Assembly (NCBI RefSeq): GCF_030410395.1
Contig: NZ_JAUHHF010000011.1
Coordinates: 1 to 64,000, forward strand
Direction: 5' to 3'
Length of the DNA: 64,000 nt
From: Zwartia panacis
Lineage (GTDB): Bacteria; Pseudomonadota; Gammaproteobacteria; Burkholderiales; Burkholderiaceae_B
The notes under the pieces were generated by a model, which ran no database searches, was not told the origin of the DNA, and saw only the letters and a program-made list of their open reading frames with translations. Position 1 is the first letter of the stretch. Each line of letters opens with the position of its first letter. A program made the position numbers and the translations under genes. Positions 26,420-35,034 of the stretch are shown here, in pieces.

Positions 26420-27456
26420 CAGTATCAACTCCTTGTCCCTGGCGTGCAGGTCGACTTCCATCTGGCGCGTTGGATACGATATGTGATGTGCCTGGCGTCA
26501 CGGTGGGGCACGCGACACTTGATGACCTTGCCATACAAACAGGTGTCACTGTGCTGCGAGCACACTCCGGCTCTCACTATGTGCATAAAGTACCTGCCGC
26601 AGCCACTGTCATTAATGGTTTTGGTAAATCAGTGGGATTGATGCAGCTTGACGAGCTCGGTGTGCTTGAAACTCCGATCGCTTTGACAAATACATTTAGC
26701 GTGCCAGCAGTCGCACAGGCGCAAATCGCTCAGGCTATTCAATTGCACTCAGAAATTGGACGCGCCTGGCCAACGGTCAATCCTCTTGTCTTTGAATGCA
26801 ATGATGGATATTTAAACGATATTCAAGCCATGCGCGTGTCTGCCAATGATTATCAACGTGCGTATACCGCGACGGATCAGATTTTTGAACAAGGTGCGGT
26901 CGGCGCAGGTCGGGGAATGTCTTGCTTTGGCTTTAAAGGCGGTATTGGCTCGGCATCGCGTTTAGCGACAATTGATTCGGTTACCTACACTGTGGGCGCA
27001 TTGGTTTTATCCAATTTTGGTAAACGGGAAAATTTAAGAGTGCTGGGTCAGTCCGTGGGACTGCAACTGTCAGGTTCGGGATCATCGATCATGCAGCCAC
27101 AGTCTGAAAAAGGGTCGATTATCATGCTACTGGCCACGGATGCGCCAGTCGATGCCAGACAGTTGCGACGATTGTCTGCCAGGGCCGCAGTCGGTTTGGC
27201 GCGCACGGGCTCTTATTTTGGTCACGGTAGTGGCGATATTGCCCTGGCATTTTCGACCGCTTACACGATTCCCGCGTTATCCGTTGAACCAATGCCCTCT
27301 GTTGCATTTCTTCATGAAACGCGATTAGAGTCTTTATTTGAGGCCGTTGCCGACGCAACCGAGCAGGCAATTCTTTCTTCGCTTTGGTATGCTGAGTCTG
27401 TGACGGGTCGATCGGATCATCGCCGCGAATCTCTTCGTACTGTTTTGCCGGGTTGA
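26416..27456 (+). CDS. P1 family aminopeptidase (DmpA/BapA type)
   Basis: The 346-residue protein matches the self-processing DmpA family: an N-terminal [13 protein letters not shown] segment, a mid GAVGAGRGM motif and the predicted processing site Gly233-Ser234 in [14 protein letters not shown], where Ser becomes the N-terminal nucleophile of the small subunit. DmpA removes D- or L-residues from peptide N-termini and BapA cleaves beta-alanyl peptides. No signal peptide is seen, so it should act in the cytoplasm on peptides brought in by GsiABCD. The ATG overlaps the gsiD stop. Confidence 0.88.
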   Translation: MTVSTPCPWRAGRLPSGALDTICDVPGVTVGHATLDDLAIQTGVTVLRAHSGSHYVHKVPAAATVINGFGKSVGLMQLDELGVLETPIALTNTFSVPAVAQAQIAQAIQLHSEIGRAWPTVNPLVFECNDGYLNDIQAMRVSANDYQRAYTATDQIFEQGAVGAGRGMSCFGFKGGIGSASRLATIDSVTYTVGALVLSNFGKRENLRVLGQSVGLQLSGSGSSIMQPQSEKGSIIMLLATDAPVDARQLRRLSARAAVGLARTGSYFGHGSGDIALAFSTAYTIPALSVEPMPSVAFLHETRLESLFEAVADATEQAILSSLWYAESVTGRSDHRRESLRTVLPG

Positions 27457-27487
27457 TCTGGGACCCCCTTAACTGCTGGATGCAATC

Positions 27488-28303
27488 ATGAAAATTCTGA
27501 TCTCCGTTGATATTGAGGGTGTAGCGGGTGTTTTCAGTCTTGAACAAACCCGCGCCGGCAACCCCGAGTATGAACGGGCTCGCAGACTGATGACTGAAGA
27601 GGCCAACGCGGCGATTCGAGGTGCTTTCGCTGGTGGTGCGTCAGAAGTCCTTGTGAATGATTCGCATGGCCATTTCCGTAATTTGTTACCTGATTTGCTC
27701 GACAAACGTGCCAAAGCCGTTCAGGGTAAACCTCGCTATCTTGGCATGATGTCGGGGCTCGAACAAGGATGTCAGGCTGTTTTGATGATTGGGTATCATT
27801 CGCGGGCACAAGGCCGGGGCATACTGGCGCATACGATCAATAGCTTTGCGTTTGCCAAGGTTCAAGTTAACGGAAAAGAGTTAGGGGAGGCGGGATTGTA
27901 TGGCGCGCTCGCGGGCGAGTTGGGCGTTCCTGTCCTGATGGGATCAGGGGATCAAATTTTTATTGAGGAAAATCTGCCTAATTTTCCTGATGCTGTGTGG
28001 GCTCAGACAAAAATAGCCTACGGTCACTCAAGTGGCGTCTCCATGTCACCTGAGGAATCGCGCGCCCTGATTGAAGATTGCGCAAAACGCGCAGTTCAAA
28101 GGACAGCGCCTCGGCCTTTTGTCATGACTGCGCCAATTGCTTGTCAGCTCACGACTCAAAGTCCGGCCATTGCGGATTTATTTTGCACCTTACCCATCGT
28201 TCGGCGCGTAGATGGCGTCAATCTTGAATTTTCCAGTTCTACTGTTCAAGACCTGATTCGAATTTTGAATAGTTTGGCTGCTATGTCATTTATGTTGCGT
28301 TGA
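27488..28303 (+). CDS. dppA: M55 D-aminopeptidase (DppA type)
   Basis: The 271-residue protein carries the M55 zinc ligands at positions nearly identical to Bacillus subtilis DppA: Asp8 and Glu10 (SVDIEG), His60 (NDSHGH), His104 (GYHSRA) and Glu134 (GEAGLYG). DppA removes D-alanine and similar residues from D-peptides. Following a peptide importer, an isoaspartyl peptidase and a P1 peptidase, it suggests use of racemised, isomerised or cell-wall-derived peptides. It lies 31 bases after the P1 gene. Confidence 0.88.
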   Translation: MKILISVDIEGVAGVFSLEQTRAGNPEYERARRLMTEEANAAIRGAFAGGASEVLVNDSHGHFRNLLPDLLDKRAKAVQGKPRYLGMMSGLEQGCQAVLMIGYHSRAQGRGILAHTINSFAFAKVQVNGKELGEAGLYGALAGELGVPVLMGSGDQIFIEENLPNFPDAVWAQTKIAYGHSSGVSMSPEESRALIEDCAKRAVQRTAPRPFVMTAPIACQLTTQSPAIADLFCTLPIVRRVDGVNLEFSSSTVQDLIRILNSLAAMSFMLR

Positions 28304-28359
28304 TTTTCGGCTTGCCAGGGTCAGTCGAGTCGCTGTTCACATCTAAGCAAAGGATTTGA

Positions 28360-30111
28360 ATGTTGATGCGTCCATCATCGAACAGTTGGCTAAGCGCCTT
28401 GATCAGTATGTTGATAGCCTTGTTTTTTTCGGCGGGTGCCATTGCGAATGCGTCCGAAAATCCATCGGTGAGCCCAAAAGAAAACGGCAAAAAAATCACC
28501 AAATTAAGGCTTCAACTCCACAGAGATCATCAGGCGCAGTTTGCCGGATTTTACGTGGCACAGTCCAGAAATTACTTTTCGGAAGACGGTCTCGAAGTTG
28601 AAATCATTCCGGGAGGCCCCGGCATCAACCCTATTACAGAGATTCAAGAGGGCAGGGCCGATATCGCAGTGACTTGGTTGAGCAATGCATGGCGACATTC
28701 CAAGCCAGCACAGTCCGTGACGAATATTGCCCAAATCTTTATCAATAGCTCCTTATTGATTATCTGCCGCTCGAGTGCGGGGATTTATGCGCCGAGGGAT
28801 GTGATCGGCAAGAAAGTCGGTGTTTGGAATCTGGGCGATGAGTTGGTGGTCGAAGAGTGGATGCGCCGCATTAAGGTGCCAAAAGATCAAGTGGAATTTA
28901 TCGAGCAACGCCCCGGAGGAATGGATCTGATCGAGGGCAAGGTGGCCTGCTCGACCGCGATGGACTACAACGAATATTGGCAAATCATTAATGCAGGAAT
29001 TGATCCTTCGGATCTTATCGTCATCGCGGATAAAACGACTGTCCCGCATGTTGAAGATGGGTTGTACGTTTTGACAGACCGCCTGGGATCAGAACCATTT
29101 CGCGATGCCCTGGTCCGTTTCCTGCATGCGACGCGGAAAGGTTGGGATCAGGCGAACTTTTCTCCCACGTTGGCGATCGAAACCGTCACCAGAATCAAAC
29201 CCGGGCTTAATCGTGAGCATCAGCGACACATGCTGGAAAATGTGTTGAATGATATTCACTTCAATAAGGAGCTGTTCGGGTTTTTCAATCTGAGCGATTA
29301 CAACGATGCGGTGACAAAAACTCTTAAAAATGGTCAGACAAGCCTCGAGTCTTCAACTCTATGGACGCACAAAATATGGAATAGTTTGCGGGAGTTGGAT
29401 GGAGTCATGCCTCCAATCACTGCAGCTACAAAACATTATGTTTCCACCGTTTTCCATTCCAGATATTTTGGGCTGTTCTTCATGATTGGCATATTGACTT
29501 TCGCATTGTCAGGCGTACTCGAGGCCATCAATCGAGGATATGACCTGTGGGGCAGACTGGTGCTAGCCTTTATTTCGGGTCTGGGAGGTGGAGTGATGCG
29601 AGATATCTTAATCGGCGGGGATCGCTATCCGTTGGCCTTTACAAAGAACATCACGCTACTAAGTGGCATTCTGCTGATTGTTTTGATTTCAGTCATTGTG
29701 ACAATATTCAAGCGCGATTTGCACCATAGCAAGACCTTCAAGAAGGTCAAACTATTCGCTGATATTGTCGGTTTTGCGGTGCTGGCTACTGCTGGCGCCA
29801 TGATTGCGATCATATCGAATCTTCATTGGCTCTGGGCACCGATTTGTGCTGCGCTGTCTTGTGCGGGAGGGGGGATGTTGCGAGATATTGTGCTCAACAA
29901 CGAACCAGCGACATTCAAAGGCGTGATTTATGAGGAAATCGCGGTGATTGGTGCAGTTATTTTTGTATTTGGATTAATGATTTTTGCTAATCCTCTGGAG
30001 CATAGCGCCGTCCCTGTTTATTGGAGCATTGCCGCGTCACTTGGCCTCATCATAGTATTGCGCATACTCATCGCTCGCTACAACATCAAATATCCCAAAA
30101 TATTGATGTGA
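28360..30111 (+). CDS. Fusion of NMT1/THI5-like periplasmic binding domain with a TRIC channel domain
   Basis: The 583-residue protein joins two families. Residues 11-30 form a signal or first membrane helix. Residues 46-345 form a type II periplasmic binding domain of the NMT1/SsuA/ThiY kind (FAGFYVAQSRNYFSEDGLEVEI, then DIAVTWLSNAW and GKKVGVWNLGDE). Residues 370-575 are a complete TRIC domain of about seven helices with both repeats intact (GGGVMRD at 409-415, GGGMLRD at 503-509). AAGGAT six bases before the ATG supports the start, and no stop or shift lies between the halves. I infer a binding-domain-gated channel. The ligand is unknown; THI5-type domains bind pyrimidines, taurine, nitrate-like or aromatic ligands. 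It follows dppA by 56 bases and may share its transcript. Confidence 0.88.
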   Translation: MLMRPSSNSWLSALISMLIALFFSAGAIANASENPSVSPKENGKKITKLRLQLHRDHQAQFAGFYVAQSRNYFSEDGLEVEIIPGGPGINPITEIQEGRADIAVTWLSNAWRHSKPAQSVTNIAQIFINSSLLIICRSSAGIYAPRDVIGKKVGVWNLGDELVVEEWMRRIKVPKDQVEFIEQRPGGMDLIEGKVACSTAMDYNEYWQIINAGIDPSDLIVIADKTTVPHVEDGLYVLTDRLGSEPFRDALVRFLHATRKGWDQANFSPTLAIETVTRIKPGLNREHQRHMLENVLNDIHFNKELFGFFNLSDYNDAVTKTLKNGQTSLESSTLWTHKIWNSLRELDGVMPPITAATKHYVSTVFHSRYFGLFFMIGILTFALSGVLEAINRGYDLWGRLVLAFISGLGGGVMRDILIGGDRYPLAFTKNITLLSGILLIVLISVIVTIFKRDLHHSKTFKKVKLFADIVGFAVLATAGAMIAIISNLHWLWAPICAALSCAGGGMLRDIVLNNEPATFKGVIYEEIAVIGAVIFVFGLMIFANPLEHSAVPVYWSIAASLGLIIVLRILIARYNIKYPKILM

Positions 30112-30112
30112 T

Positions 30113-30451
30113 TTAGCGCGAGATCGACTCGTCATCAAATCGGAGTGCTCGTTCTTTTAAAGAGCTGCAGATGAAAAGATAAGCCGTCATTGAAATCAGC
30201 AGCTGAAAGGGGAGCAATGCAACAAGCATGATGAATCCCGTGGCCATGAAACTGCCGTAGGACTCATCCGTGGGCGCCGATAAAAGAAAGCCAATCATCG
30301 TCAGTGCGGATAGCAGCGGTCCACTCGAAGTCAGCAAAATCGTCCAGCGCCAAAAATAGGGTGGTGAATAAGGGCGCGTAGTAGTCACTGGAAGCCAGCT
30401 GAACCATGCGACAAAGCCCAAGTAGGCAACGATATAAAAGGCGCTATCCAA
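30113..30451 (-). CDS. Small hypothetical membrane protein
   Basis: The 112-residue product has three predicted membrane helices (about 4-20, 38-58 and 68-92), with a conserved-looking TTTRPYSPPYFWRW loop and a charged C-terminus. I do not recognise a family. It converges with the binding-domain/TRIC fusion gene, with one base between the stops, and stands alone on the minus strand. The membrane pattern and absence of a better gene on the other strand support it as coding. Confidence 0.5.
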   Translation of the reverse strand: MDSAFYIVAYLGFVAWFSWLPVTTTRPYSPPYFWRWTILLTSSGPLLSALTMIGFLLSAPTDESYGSFMATGFIMLVALLPFQLLISMTAYLFICSSLKERALRFDDESISR

Positions 30452-30742
30452 AATGTTGGAAATTCTTAGTAAATGGAGGGATTAATCGGCTTTGAAACAT
30501 GTCATAAATACAGGATGAGTGTAGCTGAGGCGATGTCAGGAATGAGAAGACCCCCTATGAGTTATGGGCACTCCAGCCTATCTGTTCTGGTAGGTTTAGA
30601 CAGCCCCTTTTAGTTAGTGGGAGTCATTGTCCGGCGTGAAGTGGCGCGGGTAGACTCGACGATAGCTAACTGTCGGCTAGTCGGCGGATCATGTGGGGCT
30701 GAATTGAGTGCAAATCAAAGTATTAAAAAAAGATCAATTGGT
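30452..30742. other. Intergenic region before a cyclase gene
   Basis: About 290 bases separate the small membrane-protein gene from the preferred ATG of the second cyclase gene. An in-frame GTG at 30617 could lengthen the cyclase by 42 residues, but that stretch does not look protein-like. I see no clear promoter, terminator or riboswitch. Confidence 0.4.
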
Positions 30743-32548
30743 ATGCCCTACTACGTTGGCGCAACATTTATTGTTGTGCTGATTACCTTGTTTGCGGGTT
30801 TGATCCTCTGGCAAGAAGCCAAACAGAGGCAACAGCAATCACAGATGATGATGCAAAACGCGACGACTCTGTTGTCACATCACATCGAAGGTATTTTTAA
30901 TGAAGCCGACACGCTTCTTCAGGCTGTCTCATTTCACTACCGAGATCAGCTTTTAATGGAAAAATTTAATCCCAAACGGTTTAATGATTATTTACAGCTG
31001 GCTTTATCTTGGGCCCCTGAGTTCAGCAACCTCGGTTTTCTTGATGCCAAAGGGATTTATCGTTTCGGGATTGATCAGGCGCAACCGATTGATTTGTCTG
31101 AGCGCGAATATTTCACTCTTCTACGAGACAAGCCGTCTGGATCCGCTGCGAATGGAATGATTTTTTCAGGACCAATTTTTACGAAATTGAGCCAAAGATG
31201 GGCGCTGGTATTGGCGCGAAGAGTAGATCATCCTGATGGCAGTTTTGCCGGTGTGCTGTTTGTCCGCTGGGATATCGATCGCTTAACTACCCTGTTGGAG
31301 TCCATCCATATCGGGCAGAAGGGAACGATTGAGTTGCGAACGAGCGATATGGTTCAGGTAAGTCGTTACCCTTCCATCGATCCTCCTGAGCTAGGACCCG
31401 GTAACAAAAGAGTCCCGGCGCATCTGAGTCGCATGCTGCAGATATCCCCCGAGGGTGGCTCTTATCGGGCAATCTCTGCCCTGGATCAAATTGAAAGGCA
31501 CTACACCTACCTTAAGGTTGGCGAATATCCTTTTTTGATTTCTGCAGGCTTACAAGCTGGGTATAGCTTTGAAAACTGGAGTGTCAATACAAAACTCGTA
31601 TTACTTTTGAGCGCATTGATGATATTGCTGACGGTGGCTGGAGCCAGACGCATGTACCGGCAGTCGCTGAGGCGGATTCAACAACAGCTTAATAGCTATG
31701 CCGTGCGCATTTTGACGGCTTCGCCGGTTGCGATGATGATGCTGGATTCAAATGGTCAGATTACCCATGCCAATCCCGCGGCAAAAAGATTGTTTGGCTA
31801 CCCCGGCGACTTGCTGATAGGTACTGCTGTGGTTGCGCTTCATCCTGCGAGCAGTCAACTGAGTCAGGCCCAGAGACTCAAGCAGATCGATCAAGCTAGC
31901 GAGTTGATTACCGAGGCTGAATATGTCAGGCTCGACGGCTCCCCGTTTAGTGCTTTGCAGTCACTGGCGGCACTACCTGATATGGATGGAAACGTTAATC
32001 ATTACATTGAAACAGTCGTTGATATTACCGATCTCAAGCTGGCGCAGGAACGTTTGAAAAAACAGGCTGAAACAGACAAGTTAACCGGGTTGCTGAACCG
32101 GCACTCTGGTGATCATGTCCTCACAGAGGCTGCCAGAATTGCTGAAAACACCGGCACGGCATTTTCGGTCATTATGTGTGACATTGATCACTTCAAGCGG
32201 GTGAACGACGTTTACGGTCATCCCGAAGGTGACCGAGTTTTGGTTAACGTGGCAAACATACTCAGGGATGCGGTGCGCGCCGGCGATCGCTGTATTCGCT
32301 GGGGAGGGGAGGAATTTCTGATTGTGTTGCCAGGATGTCCCTTGCCTGTCGCAACCAGTTTGGCGAAAGGGTTGTGCCTGCTGATTGCAGAATCAGACAA
32401 TGAAAAAGTCGGTCCGGTCACGATGTCCTTTGGTGTAGCCCAATGGGTTCAACATGAATCCGTCAACGAACTCATCGAGCGCGTTGATCGCGCTTTGTAT
32501 GAAGCCAAAAACTCAGGTCGTAATCGAGTCGTCATATCCGCATGTTGA
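30743..32548 (+). CDS. Membrane diguanylate cyclase with Cache-PAS-GGEEF architecture
   Basis: From the ATG at 30743 the protein has 601 residues: a membrane helix (about 4-24), a periplasmic Cache-like sensor (about 35-275), a second helix (about 283-304), a PAS domain (about 320-430) and a GGDEF-family domain with motif GGEEF at 521-525. The inhibitory RxxD site (RAGD) lies five residues before it, so synthesis of cyclic di-GMP with feedback inhibition is predicted. The upstream GTG at 30617 would add residues without a membrane or domain function. No neighbour indicates the signal. Confidence 0.88.
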   Translation: MPYYVGATFIVVLITLFAGLILWQEAKQRQQQSQMMMQNATTLLSHHIEGIFNEADTLLQAVSFHYRDQLLMEKFNPKRFNDYLQLALSWAPEFSNLGFLDAKGIYRFGIDQAQPIDLSEREYFTLLRDKPSGSAANGMIFSGPIFTKLSQRWALVLARRVDHPDGSFAGVLFVRWDIDRLTTLLESIHIGQKGTIELRTSDMVQVSRYPSIDPPELGPGNKRVPAHLSRMLQISPEGGSYRAISALDQIERHYTYLKVGEYPFLISAGLQAGYSFENWSVNTKLVLLLSALMILLTVAGARRMYRQSLRRIQQQLNSYAVRILTASPVAMMMLDSNGQITHANPAAKRLFGYPGDLLIGTAVVALHPASSQLSQAQRLKQIDQASELITEAEYVRLDGSPFSALQSLAALPDMDGNVNHYIETVVDITDLKLAQERLKKQAETDKLTGLLNRHSGDHVLTEAARIAENTGTAFSVIMCDIDHFKRVNDVYGHPEGDRVLVNVANILRDAVRAGDRCIRWGGEEFLIVLPGCPLPVATSLAKGLCLLIAESDNEKVGPVTMSFGVAQWVQHESVNELIERVDRALYEAKNSGRNRVVISAC

Positions 32549-32585
32549 GATATGTTGGCACCGCCCAGAATGGGAAAGCCATGCA

Positions 32586-32614
32586 TTGACAAGAGTAGGT
32601 GATTCTGTTGTCAT
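32586..32614 (+). promoter_or_regulatory. Possible sigma70-type promoter for fumC
   Basis: TTGACA at 32586-32591 is followed after 17 bases by TGTCAT (32609-32614), a four-of-six match to the -10 box. It lies 87 bases before fumC. Weak prediction from sequence alone. Confidence 0.3.
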
Positions 32615-32634
32615 GCAGCAAATTATTTAAAAGT

Positions 32635-32673
32635 ACATCGTTTGTAGTACCTAAATACCACTATTAACGATGT
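32635..32673. promoter_or_regulatory. Inverted repeat in the fumC leader
   Basis: ACATCGTT (32635-32642) and AACGATGT (32666-32673) form a perfect 8-bp inverted repeat separated by 23 bases, just before the fumC ribosome site (AAGGA near 32689). It could be an operator or a leader hairpin. No factor can be named. Confidence 0.35.
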
Positions 32674-32700
32674 GGGTACTTATCTTCTAAGGATGTCCGA

Positions 32701-34167
32701 ATGACCACCGAATCCGCGCCAAAAATCCTCGATTTACCAATTGGAATTTCCGCAACAGGCTTGCGTCAGGAATTCGACAGTATCGGTCAGGTTCAAGTGC
32801 CTGCCGATCATTATTGGGGCGCACAAACGCAACGTAGCTTGATCCACTTCAACATTGGCCATGACAAAATGCCCAAGGAGGTTTATCACGCTTATGGTTA
32901 CGTCAAGAAAGCTGCGGCGATCGTGAATACCCAAGCTGGCCGCTTACCTGCTTGGAAGGGTCAGTTGATCCAAAAGGTCGCTGACGAGGTCATTACAGGC
33001 AAGCTTGATGCAGAGTTTCCGTTGTATGTCTGGCAAACCGGATCGGGTACGCAGTCCAACATGAACGTCAATGAGGTGATCTCCAACCGTTGTATTCAGC
33101 TGGTTGGCGGTACTCTGGGGTCTCAGGAGCCCGTGCACCCGAATGATCACGTGAATATGGGCCAGTCGAGTAACGATACATTTCCGACCGCGATGCATAT
33201 CGCCGCCTACAAAATGGCGACGGAAAAAACCATTCCCGCGCTGAAGCGTTTGCGTGATGCGCTGGATGCGAAATCAAAGCAGTGGGCCAATATCGTCAAG
33301 ATCGGACGTACGCACCTTGAAGATGCGACTCCTTTGACGGTCGGTCAAGAGTGGTCTGGTTATGTCGGTGCCTTGAACGATGCGATCGCGGACGTCGAGT
33401 ATGCGACACAGGGATTGTTACAAGTCGCGATGGGTGGCACAGCAGTCGGAACTGGTTTGAATTCGCCCGTTGGCTTCGGTGATGCCGTCGCCGCAGAGTT
33501 GTCCAAGCTGACAGGTTTTGCCATTAAAACCGCTGACAACAAGTTCACTGCTCAGGGAACCTTGGATCGCATGGTGCGGGCGCACGCCGCTCTCAAGGCT
33601 GCCGCTGTGTCCTTATTTAAGATCGCCAACGATATGCGTTGGCTCGGCTCAGGCCCACGCACCGGTCTGATGGAAATGACTTTCCCATCCAACGAGCCTG
33701 GTTCTTCTATCATGCCCGGCAAGGTGAATCCTACGCAAGCTGAAGCTATGCTCATGGTCTGTATTCAGATCATGGGTTCGGACGTTGCTGTGCAGATGGG
33801 CGGTGCCGAGGGCAATTTTGAGCTCAATGCTTTCCGTCCGATCATTATCAGCAACTACTTGCACTCAGCTTTGATCATGGCCGATATGTCGGATCATTTC
33901 CGTGAGTACATGATTGAGGGCGCGGTGGTCAACGAGGCGCAGCTCAAAAATAACATCGACAACTCAGTCATGATGGTGACAGCGTTGTCGCCTGTGATTG
34001 GATACGATAAGGCCTCGTCGGTTGCGCACTACGCGATTGATCACAACACTACACTCAAGGCTGCGGCACTTGCCTGCGGTGTTGACGAGGCGTTGTACGA
34101 CCGCGTTGTCGTGCCGATCAATATGACAAAACCTGGTTCTGCTGACATTCCCGCTAAGAAGGCCTGA
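32701..34167 (+). CDS. fumC: Class II fumarate hydratase
   Basis: The 488-residue protein is a class II fumarase, slightly longer than the usual 460 because of about 20 extra N-terminal residues before EFDSIGQVQVPADHYWGAQTQ. The catalytic-loop signature GSSIMPGKVNPTQ is intact, as are GSGTQSNMNVNEV and GQSSNDTFPTAMH (active-site His and neighbours). It converts fumarate and malate in the citric acid cycle without an iron-sulfur cluster. The aquaporin gene begins two bases after its stop, an unusual partnership. Confidence 0.95.
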   Translation: MTTESAPKILDLPIGISATGLRQEFDSIGQVQVPADHYWGAQTQRSLIHFNIGHDKMPKEVYHAYGYVKKAAAIVNTQAGRLPAWKGQLIQKVADEVITGKLDAEFPLYVWQTGSGTQSNMNVNEVISNRCIQLVGGTLGSQEPVHPNDHVNMGQSSNDTFPTAMHIAAYKMATEKTIPALKRLRDALDAKSKQWANIVKIGRTHLEDATPLTVGQEWSGYVGALNDAIADVEYATQGLLQVAMGGTAVGTGLNSPVGFGDAVAAELSKLTGFAIKTADNKFTAQGTLDRMVRAHAALKAAAVSLFKIANDMRWLGSGPRTGLMEMTFPSNEPGSSIMPGKVNPTQAEAMLMVCIQIMGSDVAVQMGGAEGNFELNAFRPIIISNYLHSALIMADMSDHFREYMIEGAVVNEAQLKNNIDNSVMMVTALSPVIGYDKASSVAHYAIDHNTTLKAAALACGVDEALYDRVVVPINMTKPGSADIPAKKA

Positions 34168-34169
34168 TC

Positions 34170-34973
34170 TTGGACTCGAATACTCAGACTAACCTCACAG
34201 GACGCCAAGCACTGCAACAACAAGTCGGCAGTCGTTTTTATGCTGATTGGAAAAGCAATGATCATCGTGCCAGGAGACTGGTGTCCGAGTTTATCGGAAC
34301 ATCCGGCCTGACCTTTGTTTTATCAGGTGGTGCGGCGATTCTCGCAGGATATGGGGGGGGTGATTTAGCCCCTTACCAGTATGCATTTATCTTGTCTGCG
34401 ATCGCCGCCCTTTGGTTGACTGCTGCTGTGTATTTTCTGGGTGATATCTCTTCGCATTTCAATCCTGCGATGACGCTTGGTTTTGCGTTGCGAGGCGACA
34501 TGGGTTTCCCCATGGCGCTTTGCTACATGGTGGTGCAGTTCATCGCTGCGGCAGCGGGCTCTGTGACTGCCGCAGCGCTCTTTGGCACGGGGGGTAATCT
34601 CGCTGCGACTGTTCCACAGCCGGATATGCATTACCAGGCGGTGATCCTCGAGGCGATTTTGACCTTTGGTATGGTTTTGTTAATTCTCGGGATGACAGAT
34701 GGCCCCAAGCTTCTCGGTGGTTCAGTGCCACTGGCCGTTGGTGCATACGTGATGGCAATGGGGACGATGGGTGGCCCATTTGATGGTGCTGCGTTCAATC
34801 CGGCAAGAGCGTTTGGTCCTGATTTCGCAAGGGGAGATTTTTCAACATACTGGATCTATCCCTGCGGGTCACTGATTGGAGTGATCGTAGCGGTTGGTAT
34901 CGCCAGATTTCTGCGCGGTCCTGCTAAAGCGCAGGAGGCGAATGCCGCGATGGGAAATCCGCTTGATCGTTGA
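34170..34973 (+). CDS. Aquaporin/MIP family channel
   Basis: The 267-residue channel has six membrane helices and two NPA boxes (HFNPAMTLG and AFNPARAFG), with an Arg after the second NPA as in the selectivity filter. It starts at a TTG, supported by AAGAAGG about seven bases upstream inside the fumC end, so it should be translationally coupled to fumC. An aquaporin allows water or small neutral solutes through. An extra N-terminal polar segment (about 1-30) precedes the first helix. Water versus glycerol selectivity cannot be decided here. Confidence 0.88.
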   Translation: MDSNTQTNLTGRQALQQQVGSRFYADWKSNDHRARRLVSEFIGTSGLTFVLSGGAAILAGYGGGDLAPYQYAFILSAIAALWLTAAVYFLGDISSHFNPAMTLGFALRGDMGFPMALCYMVVQFIAAAAGSVTAAALFGTGGNLAATVPQPDMHYQAVILEAILTFGMVLLILGMTDGPKLLGGSVPLAVGAYVMAMGTMGGPFDGAAFNPARAFGPDFARGDFSTYWIYPCGSLIGVIVAVGIARFLRGPAKAQEANAAMGNPLDR

Positions 34974-35001
34974 AATAAAAATTAAATTGTTTTGTATGTT
35001 T

Positions 35002-35034
35002 AAAAATGTCTCGATTAAAAGTCGGGACATTTTT
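35002..35034. terminator. Bidirectional rho-independent terminator
   Basis: AAAAATGTCTCG and CGGGACATTTTT form a stem with one G-T pair around a 9-base loop. A- and T-runs on the two sides let it serve both the aquaporin gene (plus) and the convergent Bug receptor gene (minus), whose stop codon it overlaps. Confidence 0.75.

Noticed and set aside
30452-30742. Possible cyclic di-GMP riboswitch before a cyclase gene
   Set aside because: Small self-complementary pieces exist, but I see no GEMM consensus or conserved core.
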